Positions 9,607-19,000 of a DNA stretch of 64,000 nucleotides are shown one piece after another. Source of the stretch: an uncultured Clostridia bacterium (GTDB taxonomy: Bacteria; Bacillota; Clostridia; Christensenellales; Borkfalkiaceae). A program made the position numbers and the translations under genes. Location of the stretch: contig CASEDP010000008.1 in NCBI GenBank assembly GCA_949286835.1, positions 1 through 64,000 of the forward strand, in the 5' to 3' direction. Each line of letters begins with the position of its first letter. Within the stretch, counting starts at the first letter, position 1. The notes beneath the pieces are model-generated. The model ran no database searches. It had not been told where the DNA came from and was given only the letters and a program-made list of their open reading frames with translations.

Positions 9607-10847
9607 ACCCGCTCCTTTAAAATTTCGTTTTCATATTTTCTTACAGCCGCGAGATAGTCCTCTTCGAGACCCTGGCGGCTGAGATATTCCTGCCATACGA
9701 CGCCGAAGGGCAATATCTTGTACTCTTCCTGCTTTGCCATAAGCGCAGTGAAATCGGCTTGCTTCTGCAACTTTTTGAGTTCTCCGTGGTTGACGAGAAG
9801 GGCGAAGAGCAGTGCCTTCTGCATAGCTCTCTGTCCCGTTATCCACGCCGACAGTCTGTTTATGCTCGCATCGAAGTAGTCCAGCCCTATCAGAACCTTT
9901 TCGGTCGCGTCGTTTCTTACTATCTCCTTGGCTATCTCTTTAAGCTCGTCCTCGAACAAGACGACGTGGTCGCTGTCCCACCTTACTCCCCTCGTGACGT
10001 GCAGCGCCACCTTGTCATAGAATGCAAGAAGTGCGGGAATTTTATCCGAAACGTACTCTAAGGGGTGATAGTGACCGTTGTCCAGAAGACAGCAGATGGC
10101 GTTCTTTGCGGCGTAGTTCTGATAGAACTCGTTAGAGCCTACCGTGTAGCTCTCTACGCCTATGCCGAACACCTTGCTTTCGACGGCAACTATTACCTTA
10201 TCTCTATTGTAATTTATGGCAAGAATTTCGTCAAGCGATTTCTTTAAGCGAAGCCTCGGCGAAAGCCTGTCCGCAGGGACGTCCTTATAGCCGTCGGGTA
10301 TCCAGATGTTCATCATCGTAGGCGTTCCCATCTCCTCCGCGAAGTATTCGGATATCCTGATGCACGCTTTGCAGTGCTCTACCCAGAACTTCCTGACCTC
10401 TTCGTCGGGGGAAGAGAGCGTAAGCCCGTCCTTTACCATTCTGTGGGAGAACATCGTGGGGTTGAAGTCTATGCCCGCAAGCCCAAGCTCCTTTGCAAAC
10501 TTAACCCAGGGCACGAAGTGCTTTGCCCCGTACTTGTCCCTGTCGACCTTGTCGCCGCCGAGCACGGCGTAGTTGGCGTGGAGGTTGAGACGCTTTGTGC
10601 CGGGCATAAGCGAAAACGCCTTCTTTATGTCGGCTTTAAGCTCTTCAAAGTTCCTCGCCCTGCCGGGATAGTTGCCCGTAGTCTGTATGCCGCCGCTTAA
10701 AGCCCCGCCGCCGTCCAGCCCTATTACGTCGTCGCCCTGCCAGCAATGCACCGACACGGGTATTCTTTCAAGCTTGGCTATTGCCGCCTCGGTATCTATT
10801 CCGTATGCGGCATATTGCTCTTTCGCAAGCTTATATATCTCGCTCAT
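9603..10847 (-). CDS. rhaA: L-rhamnose isomerase
   Basis: Isomerises L-rhamnose to L-rhamnulose. At 414 residues the length is normal. Recognisable segments are SVHCWQGDDVIGLDG near residue 32, KRLNLHANYA, and the metal-site region CCLLDNGHYHP around residues 245-255. GAGGAG precedes the ATG. It follows rhaB across a 159-bp gap that contains a MITE-like repeat, and precedes rhaD with a 4-bp overlap. Confidence 0.96.
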   Translation of the reverse strand: MSEIYKLAKEQYAAYGIDTEAAIAKLERIPVSVHCWQGDDVIGLDGGGALSGGIQTTGNYPGRARNFEELKADIKKAFSLMPGTKRLNLHANYAVLGGDKVDRDKYGAKHFVPWVKFAKELGLAGIDFNPTMFSHRMVKDGLTLSSPDEEVRKFWVEHCKACIRISEYFAEEMGTPTMMNIWIPDGYKDVPADRLSPRLRLKKSLDEILAINYNRDKVIVAVESKVFGIGVESYTVGSNEFYQNYAAKNAICCLLDNGHYHPLEYVSDKIPALLAFYDKVALHVTRGVRWDSDHVVLFEDELKEIAKEIVRNDATEKVLIGLDYFDASINRLSAWITGQRAMQKALLFALLVNHGELKKLQKQADFTALMAKQEEYKILPFGVVWQEYLSRQGLEEDYLAAVRKYENEILKERV

Positions 10848-10884
10848 AAGTTATCTCCTCTTTTTATTTACTGTTTATAATCTT

Positions 10885-11006
10885 CGGTAAAAAGTTACAA
10901 ACAAGACAAGGCGCGGGCGAAATGGTGCGAGGGAATTTACTTTTGCGTAAACGACCGAGCACAACCGTAACCGCAACGATGTATTGCGCAGTAAATTTTT
11001 TTTCCG
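10885..11006. repeat. MITE-like element with imperfect terminal inverted repeats
   Basis: A 122-bp noncoding segment begins with CGGTAAAAAGTTAC (10885-10898) and ends with an imperfect inverted copy (10991-11006, read on the other strand as CGGAAAAAAAATTTAC). It abuts the rhaB stop codon (11007-11009) exactly. No ORF is seen. Whether it is a real mobile repeat needs a genome-wide search; here it occurs once. Confidence 0.4.
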
Positions 11007-12317
11007 CTACCTTTTTATTTGTATTTTCAGATTGCCTATCGCCGTCGCTTCAATCGGCAGAGCTATCACTTCCTTGCCCGTAGCCTTTGCGGTAAGCTCG
11101 TTCAAATAACCGTTCTTTGCCCCGCCGCCGACTATGTACAATTTTTTGTACTTCTTGCCCGTATTGGCTTCAAGCTCGGCTATCGCCGTCCTATAGCTTT
11201 CGGCAAGGCTTAAAAATGCACATTTGAAGTAGTCCGCCCATACCTTGGGCACTCGCTTGACGCTGACATCGAACGCCTGCGTCATCCGTTCGGGCGAGAG
11301 GAACTGCGGCGCGTTTATGTCGGCAATGCAGTCATACGCGCTCGCCCTTGCGCCCTTTATGATATCGTCGAAGGGCATATCGGGGCAGAGCTCCTTTCTC
11401 AGGTTGTTGACCACCCACATACCCATTATGTTCTTCTGATAGCGGACATAGCCCACGCCGCCCTCGTTGGAGTAGTTGGCTTTTCGGCTGCCATCGTCGG
11501 TTATGGCGCTCTTTGTCTTTACGCCGAGCAGCGACCACGTGCCGGAGGAAATGTACAGTTCCTCGCCGTCCATCGGTATGCCCTCTACCGCGCTGCCCGT
11601 GTCGTGAGTGGCGCACAGCACTACCTTTGTATTGCCGCCGACATATTTCTGTATTTCGGGCAGAAGCTCGCCTACCTCTTCGCCGGGCTTGTGAAGGGCG
11701 GGGAACAGATTTTCGGGAAGCCCCAACGCCTTTATTATTCCGCCGTCGAACCCGCCCGTATCGGCGTTTACCAGCCCCGTCGTCGTCGCGTTTGTGTACT
11801 CCTTCATCTTTACGCCCGTGAGCTTGTATGCAAGGTATTCGGGTATCATAAGGAAGTCCGTGGCATTTTCCAGCCTGCCGTTTTCCCTGTCCTCGCAGAG
11901 CTGGTATATCGTGTTGAACGGCTGGAACTGTATGCCCGTCCTGGAGTAGAGCTCCGCGAAGGGCACCTTTGCGTGGACGAGGTCTATGACGTCCGCCGTC
12001 CTGCCGTCGCGGTAGGAGATGCAGGGCAGAAACTCGCTTTCGCCGCCGAGGAGCACATAGTCGCAACCCCACGTATCTATGGCGAGGCTTTCAATTTCCG
12101 CGTACTTGCCGAACGCAACCTTTATGCCCTCTTTGACGTGCGAGACGAGCGCGGCGATATCCCATACGAGATGTGCGCCCTCCTCCCTGACGCCGTTGGG
12201 GAAGCGGTAAACTTCCTCGGTGACTATTTTTCCGCCGTCCTGCCGACCGACTATGTGCCTGCCCGACGACGCGCCTATGTCTATTGCAAGGTAATATTTC
12301 ATCTGCTCCGTCCTCAT
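11007..12317 (-). CDS. rhaB: rhamnulokinase, C-terminally truncated
   Basis: Phosphorylates L-rhamnulose at C1. It is an FGGY/ASKHA-fold kinase with the N-terminal phosphate loop AIDIGASSGRH, the SLAIDTWGCDY segment and the C-terminal adenosine motif IVGGGAKNGYLN. The protein has 436 residues against about 480-490 for known RhaB. Family members continue for about 40 residues after EATAIGN, but here the frame reads GNLKIQIKR and stops beside a repeat-like element. The start at 12317 has GGAGG 7 nt upstream; a second Met five codons in is less well supported. Activity may be reduced or unaffected; sequence cannot say. Confidence 0.9.
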   Translation of the reverse strand: MRTEQMKYYLAIDIGASSGRHIVGRQDGGKIVTEEVYRFPNGVREEGAHLVWDIAALVSHVKEGIKVAFGKYAEIESLAIDTWGCDYVLLGGESEFLPCISYRDGRTADVIDLVHAKVPFAELYSRTGIQFQPFNTIYQLCEDRENGRLENATDFLMIPEYLAYKLTGVKMKEYTNATTTGLVNADTGGFDGGIIKALGLPENLFPALHKPGEEVGELLPEIQKYVGGNTKVVLCATHDTGSAVEGIPMDGEELYISSGTWSLLGVKTKSAITDDGSRKANYSNEGGVGYVRYQKNIMGMWVVNNLRKELCPDMPFDDIIKGARASAYDCIADINAPQFLSPERMTQAFDVSVKRVPKVWADYFKCAFLSLAESYRTAIAELEANTGKKYKKLYIVGGGAKNGYLNELTAKATGKEVIALPIEATAIGNLKIQIKR

Positions 12318-12335
12318 TCTTATTCCTCCGCCCCG

Positions 12336-12358
12336 CCGCAGGCATTTTCAGCCTGCGG
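12336..12358 (-). other. hairpin upstream of rhaB
   Basis: Perfect 7-bp dyad CCGCAGG/CCTGCGG with a 9-nt loop, just before the rhaB Shine-Dalgarno in the 100-bp gap after the GH78 gene. There is no U-run, so it is more likely an mRNA processing or stability element than a terminator. Confidence 0.45.
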
Positions 12359-12417
12359 TAGGACTTGGGTCGGAGAAAAAATTTATGAAAAATATCGTGT
12401 AGCCTGAATTATGTCTT

Positions 12418-14979
12418 TTAAAGCGGACAGGTGAACTTATAGTCGCCGCTTCCGACGACGTTGACGCTGCCGTCGGGAAGGGTGACGTCGCACACCGTTG
12501 AGACGGGAACGCTGACCGAAAGGGTGAACGTCCTCTCCCCGTCGATTTCCCACCTGCAAGAGATTGTGCCGTAGGGCGTCTCAGTCTGACCTTCCGCACA
12601 GGTGAGCCCGCCGCCGATTACGGGCTTTACCGCAAAGCGCTTATAGCCCGCCTCGGTATTCTCTATGCCGAGCACCCTCGAATAGAGGAACTTGCCGACG
12701 GCGCCGCTCGCGTAGTGGTTATAGGATATCATCACGCCGGCCGTGCCGTCGTCGCCGATGTGACAGGTTCCGTCCTCTGCAAGCCCGTCCCAGCGCTCCC
12801 ATACGGTGGTTGCGCCCGCCTTGACCTCGTACAGCCACGAGGGGCACTTTTCGTTGAGGAGCATCTTATAAGCCGCGTCCGCATAGCCGTTATCGGCGAG
12901 CGCGAAGAGTATGTACGGCGTCCCCGGGAAGCCTGTGCCTATGCAATAATCGTTGCGCTCGACTAAATCGACGAGGTTCTTTGCCGCCTCCCTGCGGTCG
13001 TTGCCGCTGAATATGTTGAACTGCAGGGGCAGCACATACGCCGTCTGGAACTCCTGCTTGAGTTTGCCGTTGCCGTCGGTGAATACCGAGCGGTATGCGT
13101 CCGCAACCTTTTCGGAGAGTTCTTTGTATTTCTTTGCGTCGTCCGCCTCGCCGAGAATTTCAGCTATCTCGGAGAGTATGCCGCTCGTGTTTTTAAGGCT
13201 TGCCGTGCCCGTCCACTTGCCCCTCGCCTGCCACTGCTGCATTTTGGGGAGATCGGGAGCTACCCAGTCGCCGAAGGTAAGCATTGCAGGCACGTTCCAT
13301 ATATATCTGCGCTTCCCGAAGCTTAAAAGTCCAGCCCAGAACGCGCACGCCCTGACATACTTCTTCATTGTAGGGTACATCTTCCTAAGAAGCTCTTTGT
13401 CGCCCCTCGCCTGATATTCCGCCCAGGGCACGAGTATGCAAGCGTCGCCCCAGAAGGCCACAGCCATTACGGGCATAGTGGCGGGAAAACCATAGCCGTG
13501 CACGGGTACGGTATTGGGTATGCCGCCCGTGCTGCGCTGTTCGTTCTTTACGTCCCTGAGCCATTTATCGAGGAAACGGCTCATATCGAAGTTATAGCAC
13601 GCGGTAGGCGCAAACACCGCGATATCGCCCGTCCAGCCCATTCGCTCGTCCCTCTGCGGGCAATCTGTGGGAATGTCCATAAAGTTGGACTTGGAGCTCC
13701 AGATTATGTTGCTCTGCAATCTGTTTATTCTCTCGTCGGAGCAGGAGAAACTGCCCGTGCGCCTTAAATCGGAGTAGAGCGCAACCGCGCTGACCTCTAC
13801 GTCCTTTTCGTCAATACCCGTAACCGAAATATAGCGGAAGCCCATATATGTGAGTTTGGGCGAATAGCTCTGCGCGCCGTCCTTGCAGATATAGGTTGCC
13901 GTGCATTTTGCCGAGCGGAGAAATTCGGTGAACAGCCCGCCGTCCTTTTTGAGGAATTCGGCGTGCTTTACGGTTATTTTCTGACCCTTTGCAGCCTTTT
14001 TTATTTCGAGCCTGACTACGCCCGCAAAGTTCTGACCGAAGTCGTAGACTATCTGTCCGTCCTGGAGTTTTGTAACCGTCTGCGGCTTAAACACCTCGTG
14101 CTCGCACACGAGCGAGCCGTAGGTTGCCGAAATTACGGGGTTTATTTTAAGCGTTTCGCGCGCAGCGCCGCGCCATCTGACCGCGCTAAGATCGACGGTG
14201 GCGTCGTATGTTTCGCCGTCGTAGATATCCGAAAAGCGGTAATTGCCGTCCTCGGTTACCTGCCAGCTCTCATCCGTGCCGACAACTTCCGATGTGCCGT
14301 CGGCGTAGTCGAGCCTGAGTTCGGCGAGCAGCGCCTGCCTTTCCGCATAGTGGCGGTTTTTCCTCGTCCACACGAACGAGCCGACCGCCCAGCCGCCGCC
14401 GACTACGAATATTAGCAGATTTTCGCCCTCATTCAGAAGCTCTGTAACGTCATACGTCTGATACTGCAAGTTGGTAAAATAGGATGTAAAGCCGGGCGCA
14501 AAGTAGTCCTTTCCTATCTTTTTGCCGTTGAGCGTCGCCTCGTATATTCCCATAGCCGTCGAATACAGCCTTGCGCGGACGACCTTTTTGGCGGGTGTGA
14601 CCGCCTTTTTGAAGGTCATAGGTATGGGAGATACTCCCTTTTCGGTAAAGTTATACGCGCCGTCGGATATCCACTTTGCCTTCCACGGGGTGTTCATTCT
14701 GCCCGTTTCGAAGGACATTTCCGCCTCTGCGCTTTCGCCGAAGTTGTCCGTCGCCTTTATCTTTACCGTGTAGGTTTCAAACGGCTTTAAAGGCGCGCCT
14801 TCATAGGGTATTAAGATCTGTCCGTCGACAGTCTTTTTCCATTCGCCGACGGAAATTTCCGCGCTCTTCAAGCGCACGCCCTGATTTTCAGATGAAAGGG
14901 CAAACGAGAAGCGAGGTTTTGCCTCGTCCGTCACGCAGCCTGAGGTAAGATTTTCGGTTGTGAGCCTTATAATTTTCAT
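12418..14979 (-). CDS. alpha-L-rhamnosidase, GH78
   Basis: Releases terminal L-rhamnose from rhamnosides. The 853 residues follow the bacterial GH78 plan: an N-terminal Ig-like segment (about 1-95), the rhamnosidase N domain (about 120-290), a beta-sandwich, an (alpha/alpha)6 catalytic domain from about 420, and a C-terminal beta domain. The catalytic region has DCPQRDERMGWTGD with the conserved acidic residues, and further on TTVWERWDG. No signal peptide is seen, so the substrate must be imported first. It leads the rhamnose operon, with GGGGG just before the ATG. Confidence 0.94.
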   Translation of the reverse strand: MKIIRLTTENLTSGCVTDEAKPRFSFALSSENQGVRLKSAEISVGEWKKTVDGQILIPYEGAPLKPFETYTVKIKATDNFGESAEAEMSFETGRMNTPWKAKWISDGAYNFTEKGVSPIPMTFKKAVTPAKKVVRARLYSTAMGIYEATLNGKKIGKDYFAPGFTSYFTNLQYQTYDVTELLNEGENLLIFVVGGGWAVGSFVWTRKNRHYAERQALLAELRLDYADGTSEVVGTDESWQVTEDGNYRFSDIYDGETYDATVDLSAVRWRGAARETLKINPVISATYGSLVCEHEVFKPQTVTKLQDGQIVYDFGQNFAGVVRLEIKKAAKGQKITVKHAEFLKKDGGLFTEFLRSAKCTATYICKDGAQSYSPKLTYMGFRYISVTGIDEKDVEVSAVALYSDLRRTGSFSCSDERINRLQSNIIWSSKSNFMDIPTDCPQRDERMGWTGDIAVFAPTACYNFDMSRFLDKWLRDVKNEQRSTGGIPNTVPVHGYGFPATMPVMAVAFWGDACILVPWAEYQARGDKELLRKMYPTMKKYVRACAFWAGLLSFGKRRYIWNVPAMLTFGDWVAPDLPKMQQWQARGKWTGTASLKNTSGILSEIAEILGEADDAKKYKELSEKVADAYRSVFTDGNGKLKQEFQTAYVLPLQFNIFSGNDRREAAKNLVDLVERNDYCIGTGFPGTPYILFALADNGYADAAYKMLLNEKCPSWLYEVKAGATTVWERWDGLAEDGTCHIGDDGTAGVMISYNHYASGAVGKFLYSRVLGIENTEAGYKRFAVKPVIGGGLTCAEGQTETPYGTISCRWEIDGERTFTLSVSVPVSTVCDVTLPDGSVNVVGSGDYKFTCPL

Positions 14980-15026
14980 AATTTCCCCCTGAACAAACGC
15001 GCAGATTTTTTGTCATTTTATGCGCA

Positions 15027-15089
15027 ATTATAATGCGCAGATCATTGCCGAAACACTGCTCGTTTTATGCTCGTTTTATGCTCGTTTTG
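15027..15089 (-). promoter_or_regulatory. putative activator-dependent promoter with three 11-bp direct repeats
   Basis: On the - strand a TATAAT box (15027-15032) sits about 50 nt before the GH78 start, but the -35 position (15050-15055) is very poor. Immediately upstream are three tandem 11-bp repeats of TGCTCGTTTTA type starting at 15057, 15068 and 15079. Direct repeats next to a weak -35 are typical of AraC-family activator sites. The regulator is not identified. Confidence 0.5.
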
Positions 15090-15471
15090 ATTTTATGCAC
15101 TATGCTGACAACCCTGCCGCGAAGCGCCCCGTCCGCCAGCGCCCTGCACCTTTCCGAGCATATATTTTCATCGAAATAAAAATACCATATTATATTAGCA
15201 CTTGTCAACACAACCCCTTAATTTGATTGTTATTATGAAACAGGCGCACAAAAAAGCGTTATAATGAGCACAAACGATAAAAAACGAGCATTTTCAGCGA
15301 ACGAGATTTTGCGCGCAAATCTGCACGAAACTGCAGAATAATTTGACCGCAAATGCGCGGGAATGCGCAGCCTTCAGTCAGATTTTCGTCTGCGCGAAAA
15401 CGAACAAAATCATAGTGCATTTCGCAGCAGAAAAATCACAAACGAGCAAAACTTTTCCGCGCGACGAAAGC
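15090..15471. other. noncoding region upstream of the GH78 gene
   Basis: About 380 bp with no credible gene. It holds a possible second - strand promoter (TTGACA at 15203-15208, 18 nt, TATTTT at 15179-15184) and one inverted copy of the upstream repeat motif, AAAACGAGCAT near 15281-15291. Otherwise nothing is recognised. Confidence 0.5.
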
Positions 15472-15504
15472 AAAAATCGGGCGTACACTCTTTTGTGTAC
15501 GCCC
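15472..15504 (-). terminator. intrinsic terminator after the GH3 operon
   Basis: A 10-bp perfect stem (15479-15488 with 15495-15504), 6-nt loop, and a U-run on the - strand. It lies about 30 bp after the last gene of the GH3 pair. Confidence 0.88.
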
Positions 15505-15535
15505 GACCTTTATGGGGAGAAGAAATAATGTTTAC

Positions 15536-16057
15536 TTATGCCTGTTCTTTCTTTGTCATTGCGAAGAAAGATGCAACTATTCCCGCAACAGCCGCGATGG
15601 CGAAGAACACCAGTCCGACGATTACCTGCTTGCCCACCGCGATAGCTTCGGGAGCTATTACAAGCTCTTCGTTGGAGAAGAAAGTCCAGCCGAGACCCGT
15701 GAACGAGCCGTAAACGAAATTGAGAAGCGCTACTATAATCAGTGCGGGAGCGACTATTCTGAGCGCGCCGACAACAAATTCGCATGCCTTGCCGACAATA
15801 CCTTTGAACTCGAACTGTGCAAGCACTATTGACGCTGCGAGGAATATAACCGTAAGTATTCCGCAGGTAGTCACTGCACTGATCATAGCCATATCTTCTG
15901 CGCGGTCAAGCACATAGAATAACTGGCTACCGCTTGCTATCAAGAGATCTGTGCCCGCGCTGAGAGCTGCACCGTAGATTATGAGTGCAATTATGAATAC
16001 CACTACAGTGGCGAGAGATATCCAGGTACCTATACCAAGTTTCTTAATGAACTTCAT
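15536..16057 (-). CDS. four-helix membrane protein partnered with GH3 enzyme
   Basis: Not recognised by function. The 173 residues contain four hydrophobic helices (about 12-34, 55-82, 92-114 and 140-167) with short loops and a lysine-rich C-terminus, so it is an integral membrane protein. AGGAGG precedes the ATG, which starts 1 nt after the GH3 stop codon, so the pair is co-translated. A role in anchoring or assisting the membrane-bound GH3 glycosidase is an inference from position only. Confidence 0.75.
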   Translation of the reverse strand: MKFIKKLGIGTWISLATVVVFIIALIIYGAALSAGTDLLIASGSQLFYVLDRAEDMAMISAVTTCGILTVIFLAASIVLAQFEFKGIVGKACEFVVGALRIVAPALIIVALLNFVYGSFTGLGWTFFSNEELVIAPEAIAVGKQVIVGLVFFAIAAVAGIVASFFAMTKKEQA

Positions 16058-16058
16058 A

Positions 16059-19000
16059 TTAGTCCTCCTCCTTCTGAGGTATTACTTCAGATGCAATCCA
16101 CGCAAGAGCGGAAGCCGCGAACAGTATGCCGAATACTGCTTCGAGCGCAATGAAGATGTTATCCCATACAACCTTATCCATAGTACCTACCGGCGTCTTT
16201 ATAGTGATTGTGCTGGGAGGTACGACAATGTCTTCGCCGGTGTTGGCTACGCGCTCAACATAGAGACCGGAACCGCTGCGCGCAATGGTGAAGAGCTGAT
16301 AGAGCGCCGTCTGACGTGCCTGAGCCGCAAATACGGGATCCTTCTTAGCTTCGCCGAGGGTTATATACTTAGCCTTATTGGGAGCATAACTGTCATCATT
16401 TGTATTCTGGAAAGCAGAACCGCTGCCGAAGCCTGCCCACTCGTTTACGGTCGCCATTATGATCGAGCCTAACTCGTGGTAACCGCTCTGTCCCATATCG
16501 GTGGTGATTATACCCGTGAAGCCCCACTCGCCGCGCATTATGTTCTTGATGTAGCCTACGCTGTTGGTTACGTTGGTCGCGCCTATGCGGGCAAACGACA
16601 TCATGACGCCCGTGCCGTTGCCTTCGTCTACCCTCAGAGCGCCTTCATAGCAGCGTGTATCGGTTTCGCGCACCTTCTGTTCGGTCATATAGCAAGCAAC
16701 GCCCTGACGGTTAAGCTCCTGGTCGTTGAAGCCCATATGCTTGGGACCGCAGATGGATCCCTTTTCAACTGCGCCGCGGAGCTGTTCAGCACCGATACGG
16801 TTTGCAAGCATAGGATCTTCGGTCATATATTCGGAATTTCTGCCGTTATACGCGTGTCTGTGCTGGTTGAGACCTGCGCCCCAGACGGTTATTGCCGAGC
16901 TGGAGAAGCTGCTGCCGCTTTCGGTCTTCTGGAGCCAGAGACCGCCTTCGCCTTCCATAATGCCCCACTCATATGCGAAGTCGGGGTTGAAGGACGAGCC
17001 GAGAAGCGTGTTGGAAGCCACATTGAGCGTCATAGTCTTGTCATTTTCAAGCTTGAGCTTCTGCGAATAACCTGCAACGCTTTCAGACTGCTGGCTGCCG
17101 GGGTTGCCGATATCCTCTGTATAGAGCTTGCTGGTACCGCCGGAATCGGAGACGCTGGAAATAGCCGTGCTGAGGGGAATTGCCTTTGCGACTGCCTGCC
17201 ATTCGTCGGAGTTGATGTCGCTGAACGCTTCGGGGTCGGATACGGCAATGCTCATTATCCACTCCCATACGGTAGCGAATTCCTTGCCTGCGCCTACGTT
17301 GTCGGGAAGAACGCCCTCCACGTTTGCCCACTTGGACTCATCTGTTACAGGCGTGATTTTGTATTGAGCATTGATGAGCTCTGTGAGCCACTCATCTTCC
17401 TTTTCAGCGCCCTTGATAGTGAACTTTTCTTCGCTGGCTATGCCGCTGTCGTTCACATAGTCCGTATAGTTCTTGGGGAACGTGCGGTCCCAATCGCTTC
17501 TCGAAAGATATGTAACGGTATCTTCGCCGAGGAAGTAGTTGATGTCGGCATTTTCCATCTGGTTTCTGACCTCTACGCCGTTGGAGACGGAGAACGTCTT
17601 ATCATCGAACTTTTCGAGCGTCCACTTTTCAACTTCGCCAATATCAGTCGTTCCGTCGGTTTCGTGTCCCAAAGAACTGAGGATATTATTTACTGCTGCG
17701 TGTGCACCTGCAGCTGCGGTGAAGATGTAGTCGCCTTCATCGAGTATATAGGTACCCGCGCCGTTGAGCGCAGAGCTGTCCCAACTTGCAAGATATCTGG
17801 TGGGAACTTTGATTTCTACTTCTGCACTCTTGCCCGCCTTGACAGAAACCTTTTTGGAATTGAGGAAGTCTACCGCAGACTTTTCGACCTTGTTGTCAAT
17901 GTCGTACTGGGTGTAAGGTCTGCTGACATAGAGCTGTGCCAGGAAATATCCGTCCTCGGTACCGTTGTTGGTGATCTTTACGGTTGCGGTGACGCTGCCC
18001 GTTTCAGAGTTGTTGACAACTACTTTGGTGAGCTCCTGCGTATAAGGTATATAGGAAAGGCTCTGTCCGAAGGGGAATACGACTTCGCTGGAGTAATCCC
18101 AAGCCTTGCCGACATTGGTCGAGCCCTTGACCGAAGTTGCCTTTGTGCCTTCGGGGTTGACTATGCTGTCGTAGTAACGGGTTTCGTAGTACTTATAGCC
18201 TACGTAGATGCCCTCCGCTTCTACTATGTAGTTATCGGCACGATAGTTAGTGTCGCTTCCCGTTCTTCCAAGAGGATCATTTGAAGCAAATGCAGAGATC
18301 GTTTCCAAATCGCTGTACTGCTGCTGACCCATATTTATGGACGCAGGTGTGAAGCTGTTGTCATAGACGTACGTATCGGTAAGACCGCCGGTTGCGTTTA
18401 CCTTGCCCGCAAGCACGTTTGCGATGCCCTGATACTGATAGTCGTTGGGTATGCCGCAGAAGCCGATTGCGTCGACTTCGTACTGACCGCCCTCCTCCAC
18501 GAGGGGACCGAGCTCCATTGCGTTTGCGGAGACGATGAGCACGACTACCTTTTCGCACTTCTGCTTTGCGAGCTCTACAAGCTTGAGTTCGTCAGAAGAT
18601 AGCGCAAGGGGGTCCTCCGCATTGGTTGCGGCGTCTACCTTGTAGTTGTTGCCTTCGCCGCCTCCACGACCGAGTACGACAATGCCGGTCGTCGACGCCT
18701 TATCTATCGACCAACTGTTTACCTGCTCGGTAGTGGGCGCAACTTCGGGAATAGTATATTCATAGGTTTCCCAGGGAGTTGCCGTGCCGCCGCCCCAACC
18801 GCCGCCGCGGGAAGGGCTTGACATCTTACCCGTAAACTGTTCGGAAGTTACCGTATCGTTTACGGTTATGCCGTCGATGTTGTCGAAAGCGTCCTTGAGA
18901 GTAATCTGTTTGAGGTCTTCTCTCGAAGTGGATTCGGTAACGCCGCCGCCCCAGCCCGTGGTTGCGACGCCGTTATTAGCAACTACGCCCGTATGACCCG

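Noticed and set aside
16476-18284. 602-codon open frame antisense to the GH3 gene
   Set aside because: Same reason: the opposite strand encodes an intact GH3 catalytic domain with its motifs in order.
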